Origin: Dissophora ornata
Lineage: Eukaryota; Mortierellomycota; Mortierellomycetes; Mortierellales; Mortierellaceae
DNA: 23,978 nt
NCBI GenBank assembly: GCA_025201705.1
Contig: MU617089.1
Span: 1-23,978, forward strand
Direction of reading: 5' to 3'
The position numbers and the translations under genes were made by a program. Under the pieces are notes generated by a model. That model saw only the letters and a program-made list of their open reading frames with translations. It searched no databases and was not told the origin of the DNA. Each line of letters opens with the position of its first letter. The stretch's first letter is position 1. Of the stretch, positions 9,800 through 19,512 are shown piece by piece.

Positions 9800-12784
9800 T
9801 TATCCCAGCAAGAACGAGAGCGCAAGCTTGCGTCCCGCGGAAGGGTCATCCAGAGAATGATTGTTCTGACCACCATTCATCCGCGTGTCTGGTATTAGAC
9901 TCGGACTCGGCGCGGTTCCGGGCGAAACTTCCTGTCCATTTTGGCCCGTGCTGTCTCTGCTGGTGGATGTCTGGTGACTGTGATCAACGCTGGTTTCACT
10001 TTTTCCAGGCAGCTGCATCCCATCATGCCCAAGATCCTCGTCTTGATCGCTTCCTGGCTGGGAAGTGCCTGCAAGATGTGGGGGGGTACCCGCCTCCTGC
10101 CATGATTCTGCAATTGCTTTCATGTCCTCGTTCCTGGCCGAAACTTCTACATCGTCTGCATCGTCTGCATCTGGCGCAGAGATGTCGCGTCCTCGTTTAC
10201 GTGAGCCATCCAAAGCGATTGGGGCGGCTAATTCTATTAGTTGCTCTACATCCTCGTGAACATCTGCCATATGTTTATCTCCTGTAGCGGATGTTTCGGC
10301 AGGTGCTTCTGATTTGACGCCGGACTCTTCCTTACGTTTAGCCAGTTCTTTAGCTTTACTCCGAGACATCTTGCCCCAAACTGTCAACAAATAAAATAAT
10401 GAAATACTCGCGTCAGTAAAAAGCTCGCACATGTCGCAAAGAGGGAGGGGATCGACTGTAAACATGGGCATGGACTTACTCAGACCGCATGCATTACAGA
10501 GTGTTCGAGGTCCTAGATTTTTTTTTCACAGATTCATGGAAGACAACAAGAGAATTAAGTGACCAGAATACGAGCCTCAAATCAGTCCGTACCTATGTGC
10601 AAGACCGCACAGCGAACGACAATCTCATCTTAGTAGTACCTAAAGGTCCCTTTCGCCACTCTGGTGTCTTGACACTGTTACATGACGTGCATCGCAGCTG
10701 GTGTGGGTTTATGTCCTGGGTTAAAAATATCAAGAGTGGTTGAGTGTGAGCAGTCGAGTCGTCAAGGATTGTGGGCAAGGGCGCTTTTGACGTGTTCCTC
10801 AATCGAGGATCACGCCCGTCGCTAGTTCTTTCGTCCCTCCCCCCTTTTTGTCACGTTAGAGCACTCGCATGGCATGCGTGATAAGCACAAGCTATCAACA
10901 TGCCCTTTAATTTTATACATGTTTGCATAATGTAGTCTAACAAGCATCTTACCGTCTCTTCCTCAGCTAGTGCGTTTGGGTCAATGTCCCTGCGACATCC
11001 CTATGGGCAGGAAATGACAAGGACAAGGGAAGCAAGTGGTGCGTATGAGTATGCCATTTTCGTGTATTTTCGTATCTTTGTCCTTTTTATCAGACTGACT
11101 TACCATAAAGACTTTGCTTAGAATCTCGGCACTGTAAAGGAGCCGATCTGTTGAGCCAATTTTGCCCTTGATTAAACACTCCCGAATCTCGCTTGCATAG
11201 TCAAAAATCTAGCCGGAAAAAAAAATCAGGAGAGTACAACACCACCCAAGTTAGGTGTCCATCCTTGCATGAGGCTGCATGATGCAATGTGAGCTGTTTG
11301 TCTCGGGCGCATACCATCCGATATTGGATTCGCGTGAGCTCATAGCGAGGGCCATGTGCTCTTGGATTGAACGGTCCCCGGGAACTAGACTCCACCGACT
11401 CGCTCGGCATTCTGCTCTCTGAATATTGAGAGTAGGACTGGTACGACTGGCTCCGCATACCGCCGTCTTCAGGAGAGTAGCCAGGGGGTCCACGATGACG
11501 TGGCTGAGGAATATCAATGGCCGCTGTCGGAAAAGCCTGTCTACGGTCGGGGTTTTCCCACAAGTCTTCGGTTTGCCTCTGCGCTGGTTGAGGCTGAGGT
11601 GGATGAACACGACTACTGCTGCCACTGCCTCCATACGAACGATGAGCCATCGAGGGGTCGGCATCTGGATTGCTCCATTGTTGCGGCATGGACGGTGATA
11701 CTTTGTACCCCGCGTCCAACGGGGCGCTCTTTGGTGGTGGTGGTGGTGGTGGTTGAGAGGGCGGATAATTGTCGCGTGGTCGGTAGGGGCCATGATTCTG
11801 CTCGACTCGTTGTGGTGATGGATCTGCCACCCCCGGCATTGGTAGAGATGACGACGGTGTCATACCGGGCGATCTCAGGTGTGACCCGCTATCATGCTCC
11901 CTTGGATCGCGATATTCCTGTGGGTCTCTCGAGTCTCGATGGTCCCGGTAGTCTGTCGAGTCCCGATTGCCCTGACTTTGGTGGAATTGGCGCTCATGGG
12001 ACGGACGGAAGGACGGGTGCTCCAGAGGCCGTTGCTGGCGGTGCGGCGCGTAGTCCTCGGAATGATGATGTTGATAAGACAGTTGATGTTGAGGGCGCTG
12101 CAGTCGCTGCTCTGCATAAGAGTCGGGACCCTCAATCATGGCCATGTACGGCTGGGTCAACAGTCCCCTGTGTCCTCTGTAGGCGTTGAATATCAGACTT
12201 GTTCCCGGGCTAAAATTCTGCTCTGATGCCTCTGGGTAGTCGTACTTTAGGTTAGGCAATTTCATGGGCAGTCGACCTTTGGTGGAATGGGGCTCGAACG
12301 AACCCCTGATACCGCTCCCAATGACCTCCAGCTCCTCCTCAGGGCCGTCGATCCTGGGCAAGGTGAGTCTCCTGTTGGTGCTTGGACCGAGGGTGGGGGC
12401 ACGTTGCATCTCGAACATTGTTGGATTCTGTGGAGGGTGTTGCTGTTGTTGCTGTTGGTGTTGTTGGTGTTGTTGCTGTTGGTGTTGTTGCTGTTGGTGT
12501 TGTTGCTGTTGGTGTTGTTGCTGTTGGTGCTGTTGCTGTTGGTGTTGTTGCTGTTGGTGCTGTTGCTGTTGGTGTTGTTGCTGTTGCTGTTGTTGGTGTT
12601 GTTGCTGTTGGTGTTGGTGTTGTTGATGTTGATGTTGATGTTGCTGTTGCTGTTGCTGTTGATGTTGCTGTTGATGAGAGGACTGCTGGTAATGGTGGCG
12701 TTGGTGTGGGGGAGACGAGTATTGCGGTCTGGAGTTCTCGGGTGTTGTGCTGTAGTTGTAGCCTGCAGGATTGAGCGAGGACAT
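9800..12784 (-). CDS. GATA-type zinc finger transcription factor with Gln/His-rich N-terminus, six exons
   Basis: Exons on the minus strand are 12784-11315, 11208-11104, 11000-10953, 10715-10640, 10512-10480 and 10380-9800, giving 770 residues with consistent phase. Introns are 106, 103, 237, 127 and 99 nt. The finger is spread over exons 4-6: CTSCNSVKTPEWRKGPLG, then PRTLCNACGL, then IWGKMSRSKAK. The Cys residues are at about 550, 553, 572 and 575 (C-x2-C-x18-C-x2-C, the 18-residue-loop class that also includes WC-2 and NsdD), followed by a basic tail. Upstream, residues 485-541 form a helical segment (IFDYASEIRECLIKGKIGS). Residues 33-118 are almost all Gln and His; the middle is Pro/Ser/Arg-rich. 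The C-terminus (about 600-770) is acidic and disordered with a possible nuclear signal SRKRGR. No PAS domain is seen, so it is not a clear WC-2. I chose the Met at 12784; the frame stays open to 13333 but that part is Leu/Ser/Pro sequence typical of an untranslated CT-rich leader. A nuclear regulator binding GATA sites is expected; targets are unknown. Confidence 0.91.
12470..12613 (-). repeat. Coding minisatellite, 15-bp period, Gln/His tract of the GATA gene
   Basis: On the plus strand the unit TTGTTGCTGTTGGTG repeats with period 15. Seven units from 12470 to 12574 differ only at the first base (T or C), and variant units continue to 12613. The minus strand reads His-Gln-Gln-Gln-Gln per unit. 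Flanking CAA/CAG/CAC repeats extend the tract to about 12432-12690. The repeat exists at DNA level, so its copy number is likely to vary between strains. Confidence 0.92.
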
Positions 12785-12921
12785 TAGGAGAGTTGCATGC
12801 AACTTTGCTTTGGAGCGGAATGGGAGCCTGCAGGCCGCGAATGAGAGAACGGCGTGTGTCGGTTGAGCAAGGAGAGGAATGGGGATGGGAAGAAAGAAAA
12901 GGAGCGGGAGAATGGAAAACA

Positions 12922-12939
12922 AGAGAGAGAGAGAGAGAG
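12922..12939. repeat. (GA)9 microsatellite
   Basis: A short GA dinucleotide repeat lies in the CT-rich (minus strand) leader region of the GATA gene, about 140-160 bases upstream of its ATG. Confidence 0.85.
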
Positions 12940-13420
12940 CGAGAGAAGGAAGGAAGGGGGTGAATGGGATGCGCGTTTGTTGTGCAGAAGCGATGCACAC
13001 AAAGGTGGAGAGAACGGACGTACGTCGCGCGGGATACAAGAACAAAGTGTTGAAGTCTATTAGACTACGACGACACTGCACAGGGCAGGGGGGCTGGGCA
13101 CCAAAGACCGCGAGAGAGAGACACAGTCGCTGGGGCGCAGCGAAGGGGGCGGTCCGCTGGAAAGTCGAGAATGTTTGTGAGGTGCGCGAGTCGGCGGCGG
13201 TGGATGCAGTGAGCAGGGAAACCAATGCAGTGGATGGGATGGGATGGGAGTTGTCAATTGTACAGTGGCTGAGTGCCCCGCTCGGAGGTGCACGGAATCC
13301 TTGCGGTGATGTGCGTGTACGAGAGTACGGCAATGGAGGCGAATCACAGGGATGGATCTGTGCATCAGATCAGACAAGGAAATAGGTGATCTGATCAGAT
13401 CAGACCATCCATCCAATCAA

Positions 13421-13421
13421 T

Positions 13422-13452
<31 letters not shown>
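13421..13452. repeat. (AATC)n tetranucleotide microsatellite
   Basis: AATC repeats about eight times. It then degrades into AAGC and ACTCAATC variants that continue to about 13505, so a longer degenerate array is present. Confidence 0.88.
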
Positions 13453-13454
<2 letters not shown>

Positions 13455-14189
13455 GCAAGCAAGCACTCAATCACTCACTCAATCACTCACTCAGTCGCTC
13501 AATCGCTAAAACAATCGCTTTATTTCCGTCAAACCATCATCATCTCTGCTCCCCATCATCGACCTTGGTGGAACGAAGCCTGTGTGGGACGTGCACCCCC
13601 ATGTACCATGCCAACCCCCTGCCCAACCCCAACCCCCCAACTCTGTTTTCTTCTAACCTCCCGATTGTTTTCCGTGGCGAAGATCCCATCCACGCGAAAC
13701 ACGAACCCCCCAGTGCGATATCTTGCCAGCATCCTGTTCAAACATATCAGTGGGAATCCTGTCCATGCCTGTCATCTTTTTCTGCCCGTTGTTTGTCCCA
13801 TTCATTCGGCCACGAACCGACCGCAGGGTGGGGGTGGACAAGGACGGCGGAGAGGGAAAATCCAAAAAGAGATCTCCTGTCTGCATCATCACAACCTTGA
13901 CAAAGAAAGAATGTATGAGCGCTGTATGCACTCAAGATGGACCCGATATAGTTTGATTTTTTTCTGCACCTCCTTACTGCGGGAGTTGTTGATTACAAAA
14001 ATAAGGAAGAGGAGAGTGTCTAAATAGCAACAGGTTTATGCAGTTTCCGAGAGGTGGATCAACATCTTTTCCAGATCAAAGCTTGGGTGGTCGGGGTCAG
14101 TGACAACACCTATGGTCAATTGGGCAAAACAACATTTGGTGACATGGATAAACTTAGTCATTTGCGTGCATACTACTGCATGGTGCCGT

Positions 14190-14786
14190 TCAAACATGGC
14201 CGGCCTTCTTACCGCCGGCGGGAGAGTTCTTCTTTGACCACTCAGCCTTAGCTTGGGCGATCAGACGATCTCTGTTCTCGGCCTTGATCTGCTCAGCGCG
14301 GTTATGTTCCAGTGCAACCAAAGAGTTGTTGTGGGTGTATCCGTAGACGAGTCCGAGGGCCAGGGCCGACCAACGGGCGACCTGTTGGTTTGTGAAAAGC
14401 CAAATCCAGGGAAGGGGGCGATATGTGTTAGTCGCCATGATGCTCCTTGCTTTGCGCGTGTCCCCACCCCAATATTGACTGATTGATAGTCCTGCTATCC
14501 AGTGCATCCTCCTAGATCTTGCTAAATCCTGTTAGATCCTGCTAGACCCCGCTGTTGGCCCCAACAGTCCACGCGGAAGCCCTCTTTCGCAGTCCACACG
14601 GAAACCCTCTTTCCCTGATGCTCTCCGATCTGCTCTGTTCCTGAAAGTCATTCGTCATTGTAATGAAAAGTTTGTCCAGACATCCAGACAACCAAAACAC
14701 AGGCAGGATCGGAAAGATGGGTTAACAACAGCGATTCGACAAGTACGCACGTTTCTGACGGGATTGACAACAGCGGGAGCAGACAT
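14190..14786 (-). CDS. ATP21: Mitochondrial ATP synthase subunit e, two exons
   Basis: Exons on the minus strand are 14786-14751 and 14381-14190, giving 75 residues. The 369-nt intron has donor GTGCGT and acceptor CAACAG and keeps phase 0. The protein starts MSAPAVVNPVRN and continues VARWSALALGLVYGYTHN, the single membrane segment with the GxxxG motif (GLVYG, residues 22-26) that subunit e uses to contact subunit g and dimerise F1Fo complexes. A charged, probably coiled-coil C-terminal helix follows (residues 40-63), then a GGKKAG tail. The length fits the family (about 70-100). The protein acts in the inner mitochondrial membrane and helps form ATP synthase dimers and cristae. Read unspliced, exon 2 can be extended upstream to 14507, but the residues added are not subunit e-like. 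A TA-rich repeat lies just before the start codon. The gene is divergent from the kinase gene. Confidence 0.92.
14513..14552. repeat. Four 10-bp tandem units in the subunit e intron
   Basis: Units TAGATCTTGC, TAAATCCTGT, TAGATCCTGC and TAGACCCCGC follow one another with one to three differences each. They lie inside the single intron of the subunit e gene. Confidence 0.75.
14565..14614. repeat. Two 25-bp tandem units in the subunit e intron
   Basis: Two copies of a 25-base unit beginning CAGTCCAC and containing CCTCTTTC follow one another directly. They differ at three positions. They lie beside the 10-bp array in the same intron. Confidence 0.85.
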
Positions 14787-14794
14787 GGCGCGTG

Positions 14795-14829
14795 GTATAT
14801 ATATATGTATATGTGTATGTATATGTATG
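14795..14829. repeat. (TA)n/(GTAT)n repeat just upstream of the subunit e start
   Basis: Alternating TA and GTAT units begin nine bases before the start codon of subunit e and extend about 35 bases. It may lie in the leader and could hold a TATA-like element; that role is not shown. Confidence 0.8.
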
Positions 14830-15400
14830 CTTGTAGAATGAAGAGAACAGACAATACAATGAATGTTCACTTCATTCCCTTTCGCCCTTTCGGAGCGCAT
14901 TTATTGTTTTTGTCTTCTGGAGCCCAGCGATCGCACGTACTGTGGCAGTCCAGGGGGTCCTACTGTCGTCAAAGCCACGTTCTCCTCAGACTACGTGACT
15001 GGGAACTAACGCGATGCACTTGCCACCAATGCATCCACGTCCTTTGTCCTCTGCTCCTTTGGGCTTTGAGGGTTATCGTCGAAACAATACAACTCTACAA
15101 CTATACAAACAAGGGTCAGTTGTGATGGCATACGGAACGGTGGTCACACAAGACGCCAAGCCAAACGGCCAATGGACGGTTTTGGTCCAGTTGAGGCAAA
15201 GGGAGGCTCGACGAGGTGAGTGAGCAAATGAGCGAATGCTAAGGGATGAGGAGAGTGGATTGGCACATGGTCGAGGGCCGGGCTGTTTACTGCGAAGGCA
15301 AGAGAGCCACGACGGCGTGTCCACGGGGGATCGAAGATTCAGTGGAGCAGAGAATGAGAACATGAAAACAGGAGAACAGGAGAATGATGGTGCATGATGG

Positions 15401-15420
15401 ATTGGATTGGATTGGATTGG
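15401..15420. repeat. (ATTGG)4 pentanucleotide repeat
   Basis: Four exact ATTGG units follow a related GATGG. The array lies about 360 bases upstream of the kinase start, in the divergent promoter region. Confidence 0.9.
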
Positions 15421-15781
15421 ATGAGCGGCTCAGCAAAGTGACGGGATATGAAGGATATGAAGACCGGCCGCATGGGCATCCCCCATGGACGAGAACAAGG
15501 TTTCGACCGCTCAGTAGACGAGCGACGCTGCCAGACTGCCAGCCAACATGGATCCCATCCCGTCCATGGAGCCCCGCCTGCCCTCGCCCGCAAGACCTCC
15601 CCCTCATCCCCCTCATCCCCCGCCATCCTTTCCGGCCTCATCGCCATCCCCCATCCATTGATTTGCGTTCATGTAGCCGCCCCTCCTTTCTTTCGCTCTC
15701 TTCCTTTTCTCCTTCTCTCCCCTCCCTCGCATCACATTCTCGAATACCCAAGCCCTCACCTTTCCCCACAGACATCCCTCA

Positions 15782-18700
15782 ATGTCGGGTGCTGCAAACA
15801 ATGGCGCCACTCTTAACCGAAGAGCATCCATCCGCTCTGGCTCACTCGCAAGACCCAGCGCAACTTCTGCATCACCTCGTCAATACTCCACCCTCGAGAT
15901 CGAGGTCGAGTACATCAGCACTCCCAGTGAGCTTTCCAGTCGAAACAGCTTCCACAACCTCGATATCAACGAGGAAGAAGAGGAGGGGGAGGAGGAACAA
16001 GAGCGGGGATGGGGAGCACGAGTAGGTGCGGGAGCACAGATAGTTGCGCCGCTGCAAGTACGCAATGTACAACCGCCACCTATCCAGCGCTCTACAAGGC
16101 CTCACCCTGCAGCGCTATCTTTACGGCCCCAGTCCGAGCAATACGTACATCTGGCTAGCGGCGTTACCGAGCCAGAGGATCCCTTTGCTCGGACCTATAG
16201 GCCCAACCTAAATTCCCTTCCGCGAGGCGCTGTCCTTCGACCAGCAGGTCGACCTGGAGCCAGCTCCTTTGGTCAGAGAAGTGGCCATAGAACCAGCCAT
16301 GAATACCCTGGCCAGAGAGATGACGAGTATTTCCAGTCGTCGAGTGCCCTGCACGACGAAACACCTGCTCTTTCCGCAGGTTCTCAATCCGACGACGACG
16401 AGGATGAAGACGAGGTGCACTCTCCTGTCGAGTGTCTGGAACTGCACGAGGACGACGACGAAGCTGATAATGAAAAAGAAGAAAGTGGCGATGATACCCG
16501 TCTGAAGGACAATACTGATCGTGGCGAGGGAAAGACCATCAGCGTAGATACCCAGGAGCCGCCCGAGCTGGAGACACAGGAAACACTCAAACGCGAGAGG
16601 ACCAGGATTCTGCAGCGGAGAGTGGTCAGCAGACCTCGTGAAATCGACTTTAAGGAAATCAGCAACATTCAACCGCTCAAGCGAGGTGGCTATGGGGAGA
16701 TCCATACGGCTGAATGGTCCCGTCTGCGTGTTGTGCTGAAGCGCTCTATCCCGGAACACAGCGAGGGAATGGAACAGTTCGAGCAAGAGGTAGGTCTCCA
16801 TTTTCAGGAACAGGCTGCGAGCCAGTGAGGCAATGCTTCTGGCGGGTGCTCAGAGTTGATCCGCCACCCGCGTCATCCGTACCTCTTGCATCGTGCATGT
16901 TGATTTTCGCGAATTATCTTTAAATAGATGCGGCACCTGCTATCTTGTGCCCCATTTTAACCTTGATGCACTCGTCTATTAAATTATAGCTCGAGATCCT
17001 ACAGCGCGTCCATGACTACGACTTTATTGTGCCCTTCTATGGCGTCACTGTTGACCCACGCACCAATGTCAAGTGCATGGTCATGAAGCACTGCACCAAC
17101 GGAAACCTGTGCACCTTCCTTGAGAAGAACCACGAAAACCTGACCTGGTATGAGCGATACCGGCTCTCTGTCGAAATCACAAAAGGACTCGAGTTCCTGC
17201 ACAAGGCGGGGTTCCACCACCGCGACCTGCACAGCGGCAACATTTTATTAGACGACAAGAGGACTGCCATGATCTGCGACTTTGGCCTGAGTCGCTCCTC
17301 CACCAAGGAGCAGACGACCGATATCGCTGAAACCGTGGGCGTAGCCTCGTTCCTGGCCCCCGAGCGGTTTCCACACAAGAGGCCCGTCTACTCTGCAGCT
17401 TGCGATGTCTACAGTTTGGGCGTCATCTTTTGGCACATCTCCTCAGGGCGTATTCCGTTTGCTAAGCGTTTGCGTGAACCCATCTTGCTCAGAGAGCTAA
17501 TGGAGGGTCACCGCGAGGAGATTGTGCCTGGCACCCCGAGAGAGTTCCGGGATCTGATTGTCAAGTGCTGGGACGTCAAACCTTCCGAAAGGCTCAAAAT
17601 TGACGTCGTGATCGCGATTTTGCAGACCTTGATGGCCAAGCCGTCGGAGCCTATTCATCTGGTTTCCACTGGATTTGTCATGCCCAGTAACACGACCTCC
17701 GCAGCTCTTCCGGTCCCGCCAGAGCTCGATGCCAGGATGGCCAGCTTCGAGCGGGCATCTAACACGCTCAACAAGATGGTGTTTGATATTCAGGATCCAA
17801 TGATGAGAGAAACAGTCAATTATATCGAACGTAAGATTGTCAAGGATTTCTTATTAGCTCTCTCTCTCTCTCGTAGCGCACATTTCGCGACCAACACGCA
17901 TTCTAACTGACGGATTCACTCCACAACCACAGTCACTCGTCGATACTTTAGGGACCAAGGAGTGTCCCAAGAGCCTTATTCGCATTCGAACCCCCCCAAG
18001 ACTCCTATATACATGTGTCCACTTGTCGGAGATATTGCGGCACTCCAATACTATCTCTCCCGGGGTGGGCAGTATTACAACCCAATCAATGAGTCTAGTG
18101 TCCAGACTGGGGATACAGCCCTCCACTTAGCCTGTCTCTTTCTAGAATCACCGATGGATACAATTAAGCTCTTAGTAGAGCTTGGTGCAGATATCAATCT
18201 CCAGAACCTGCAAGGGTACACGCCAGTCATGATCTTAGTGTCGTCAAATACGCAGTACTGCTATGAGGCCCTCAAGTTCTTTGTAATGCGAGGAGCACGT
18301 ATCCCGGCCTATATCCAGAATCCTATTACACCGCTGAATAGTGCGCAGATATATGCGCTCAAACTTGTGAATGAGTCTCGCCAGATTTATGTCAATGGGC
18401 AGGGTACAGGAGCATCAGGCGTATCGGTGAACGACGGTGCTGGAGTCGGCTCCGGAGCCATGCTACCGACTTCTCGACAAGATCGCCGGACGTCAAGGCA
18501 GCAAATTCCGCTCCCGAACAAGAACGTGTTTCAGGAGCAGGGCGGACGTAGGGTCGACCGGTTATTTGCGCAGGGAAGGCCGTTGATACACGTGGTAGCA
18601 GCAATGCAGGAGGACCACCGTATCCTTGACTGTCTCTGTGAGGCAGGCCTGGACCCAGCAATGTCATTTGCAGGCGAGACAGCACTGGTGGCGGCCGCAG

Positions 18701-19326
18701 CACATCTAAGGATCAAGAACATAGAGTGGTTATTGAATAATGACCTGGAAATCAGTACCGAGGCTGGGGTTCAGAGAGCCATCAAAGTAGTCAGGCTGCT
18801 TCACCAATATTCATCAAACACACTGCCCTATTCAACTGGACATGGTAAGCAGTCCAGCTCTTCTTCGACGAGCCGAGTCGGTGATCACAAACACCCCCCA
18901 CACAACTTAATAGACGATATTCGCGATCTCGGAAAGTACAGCTGGGCTGGCGTTGCGTTCGGCGATGCGGATAGAATGAGTAAAGATATGGTTGGGCCTG
19001 TGTTAAGCCTGCTCGAACAGTGGACAGGAAGCAGGCGCATTGCCAATCGAAAGGAGGTTGCCACGAAGCTCAAGGTCATGTATGGAGCTTCGATGGATCC
19101 ATTCGCGAGCCAAGGTGGCAATGGCATTCCCAGGGGGTCGTCGGTCTCTGTGGGGAGCACAAACAGTGATAGCAGTTCCGGCAGCCAAGGAAACAACAAC
19201 TACGGTACAGGTCAGCCTTATCGACTGAGCCTTGGTCGCGGCGGGCTTGTTCATGGGTCTCGGTCGCTGAGGAAGAGCCAGCGGCATGTCGTCGATCAAG
19301 TCCTCAACGAGAAACGTTTTTGGTGA
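15782..19326 (+). CDS. TKL-like protein kinase with C-terminal ankyrin repeats, three exons
   Basis: Exons are 15782-16789, 16990-17830 and 17933-19326, giving 1080 residues. Introns are 200 nt (GTAGGT...TATAG, phase 0) and 102 nt (GTAAGA...CACAG, phase 1, with a CTAAC branch site). Residues 1-280 are disordered with two acidic blocks (about 63-73 and 205-240). The kinase domain spans about 292-555: glycine loop RGGYGEIH, ATP-anchoring Lys319 in VVLK, catalytic HHRDLHSGNILL (Asp415, Asn420), DFGLSR (Asp433), and LAPE at 458-461. All key residues are present, so it should be active. The Tyr-kinase-like pattern suggests the TKL group, Ser/Thr specificity likely. From about 645, ankyrin repeats follow: TGDTALHLA, then LLVELGADINLQNLQGYTPV, with later copies GRPLIHVVAAMQ and GETALVAAAAH. 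A basic Ser/Gly-rich tail ends the protein. It is probably a cytosolic signalling kinase whose repeats bind partners; target and pathway are unknown. It converges on the phosphatase gene, 186 bp between stop codons. Confidence 0.92.
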
Positions 19327-19512
19327 AGGAACGAACACAAAGCAGATCTTTATCATTCATGCATTTTTTTTATTTTTTTTTTTTGAAGATATCCCCCCTC
19401 CTCTCATTTGTATTTGTAATATATTTACGTCAATGTAAAAATCGCTGATGGTCATGTCTGTACAATCGTGTGTCGCTCCAAAAAGAACTACATATTTGTT
19501 TCATGGATATGC
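19327..19512. terminator. Convergent 3' flank between kinase and phosphatase genes
   Basis: These 186 AT-rich bases separate two facing stop codons. They contain T runs (19366-19384) and the AT-rich motif TTTGTAATATATTTACG near 19411. Both transcripts must end here, so their 3' ends may overlap. No clear AATAAA is seen on the plus strand. Confidence 0.5.

Larger units (their letters stand above)
12785..14189. other. Intergenic: upstream of the GATA gene, 3' flank of ATP synthase subunit e
   Basis: I see no gene in these 1.4 kb. Next to the GATA start the minus strand is CT-rich (12850-12960), as upstream of other genes here. The rest holds simple repeats, a GATCAGATCAGAC motif occurring twice (13364-13405), and C-rich DNA near 13600-13640. 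Short open frames on both strands (for example 13565-13900 plus) have unremarkable translations. Confidence 0.6.
14787..15781. promoter_or_regulatory. Divergent promoter region, subunit e (minus) and kinase (plus)
   Basis: The 995 bases between two outward-facing starts hold no recognised gene. Next to the kinase ATG is a plus-strand pyrimidine-rich stretch (about 15590-15780) with repeated CCCCTCAT, which suits a fungal promoter or leader. Next to the subunit e ATG is the TATATA/GTAT repeat. Open frames inside (for example 15384-16025, plus) overlap the kinase in another frame and look non-coding. Confidence 0.55.

Noticed and set aside
12264..12787. Long plus-strand frames rich in Cys/Trp, Leu/Val or Val/Gly opposite the GATA gene.
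   Set aside because: They are mirror translations of the CAA/CAG/CAC repeat and carry no domain; the minus-strand frame is continuous with a real zinc finger.
12785..13333. A 183-residue N-terminal extension of the GATA protein in the same frame.
   Set aside because: It is Leu/Ser/Pro sequence derived from a CT-rich leader with a microsatellite; the Met at 12784 begins the sequence that looks coding.
13364..13406. GATCAGATCAGAC repeats that could form a hairpin.
   Set aside because: Short and imperfect, next to other simple repeats; no reason to assign a function.
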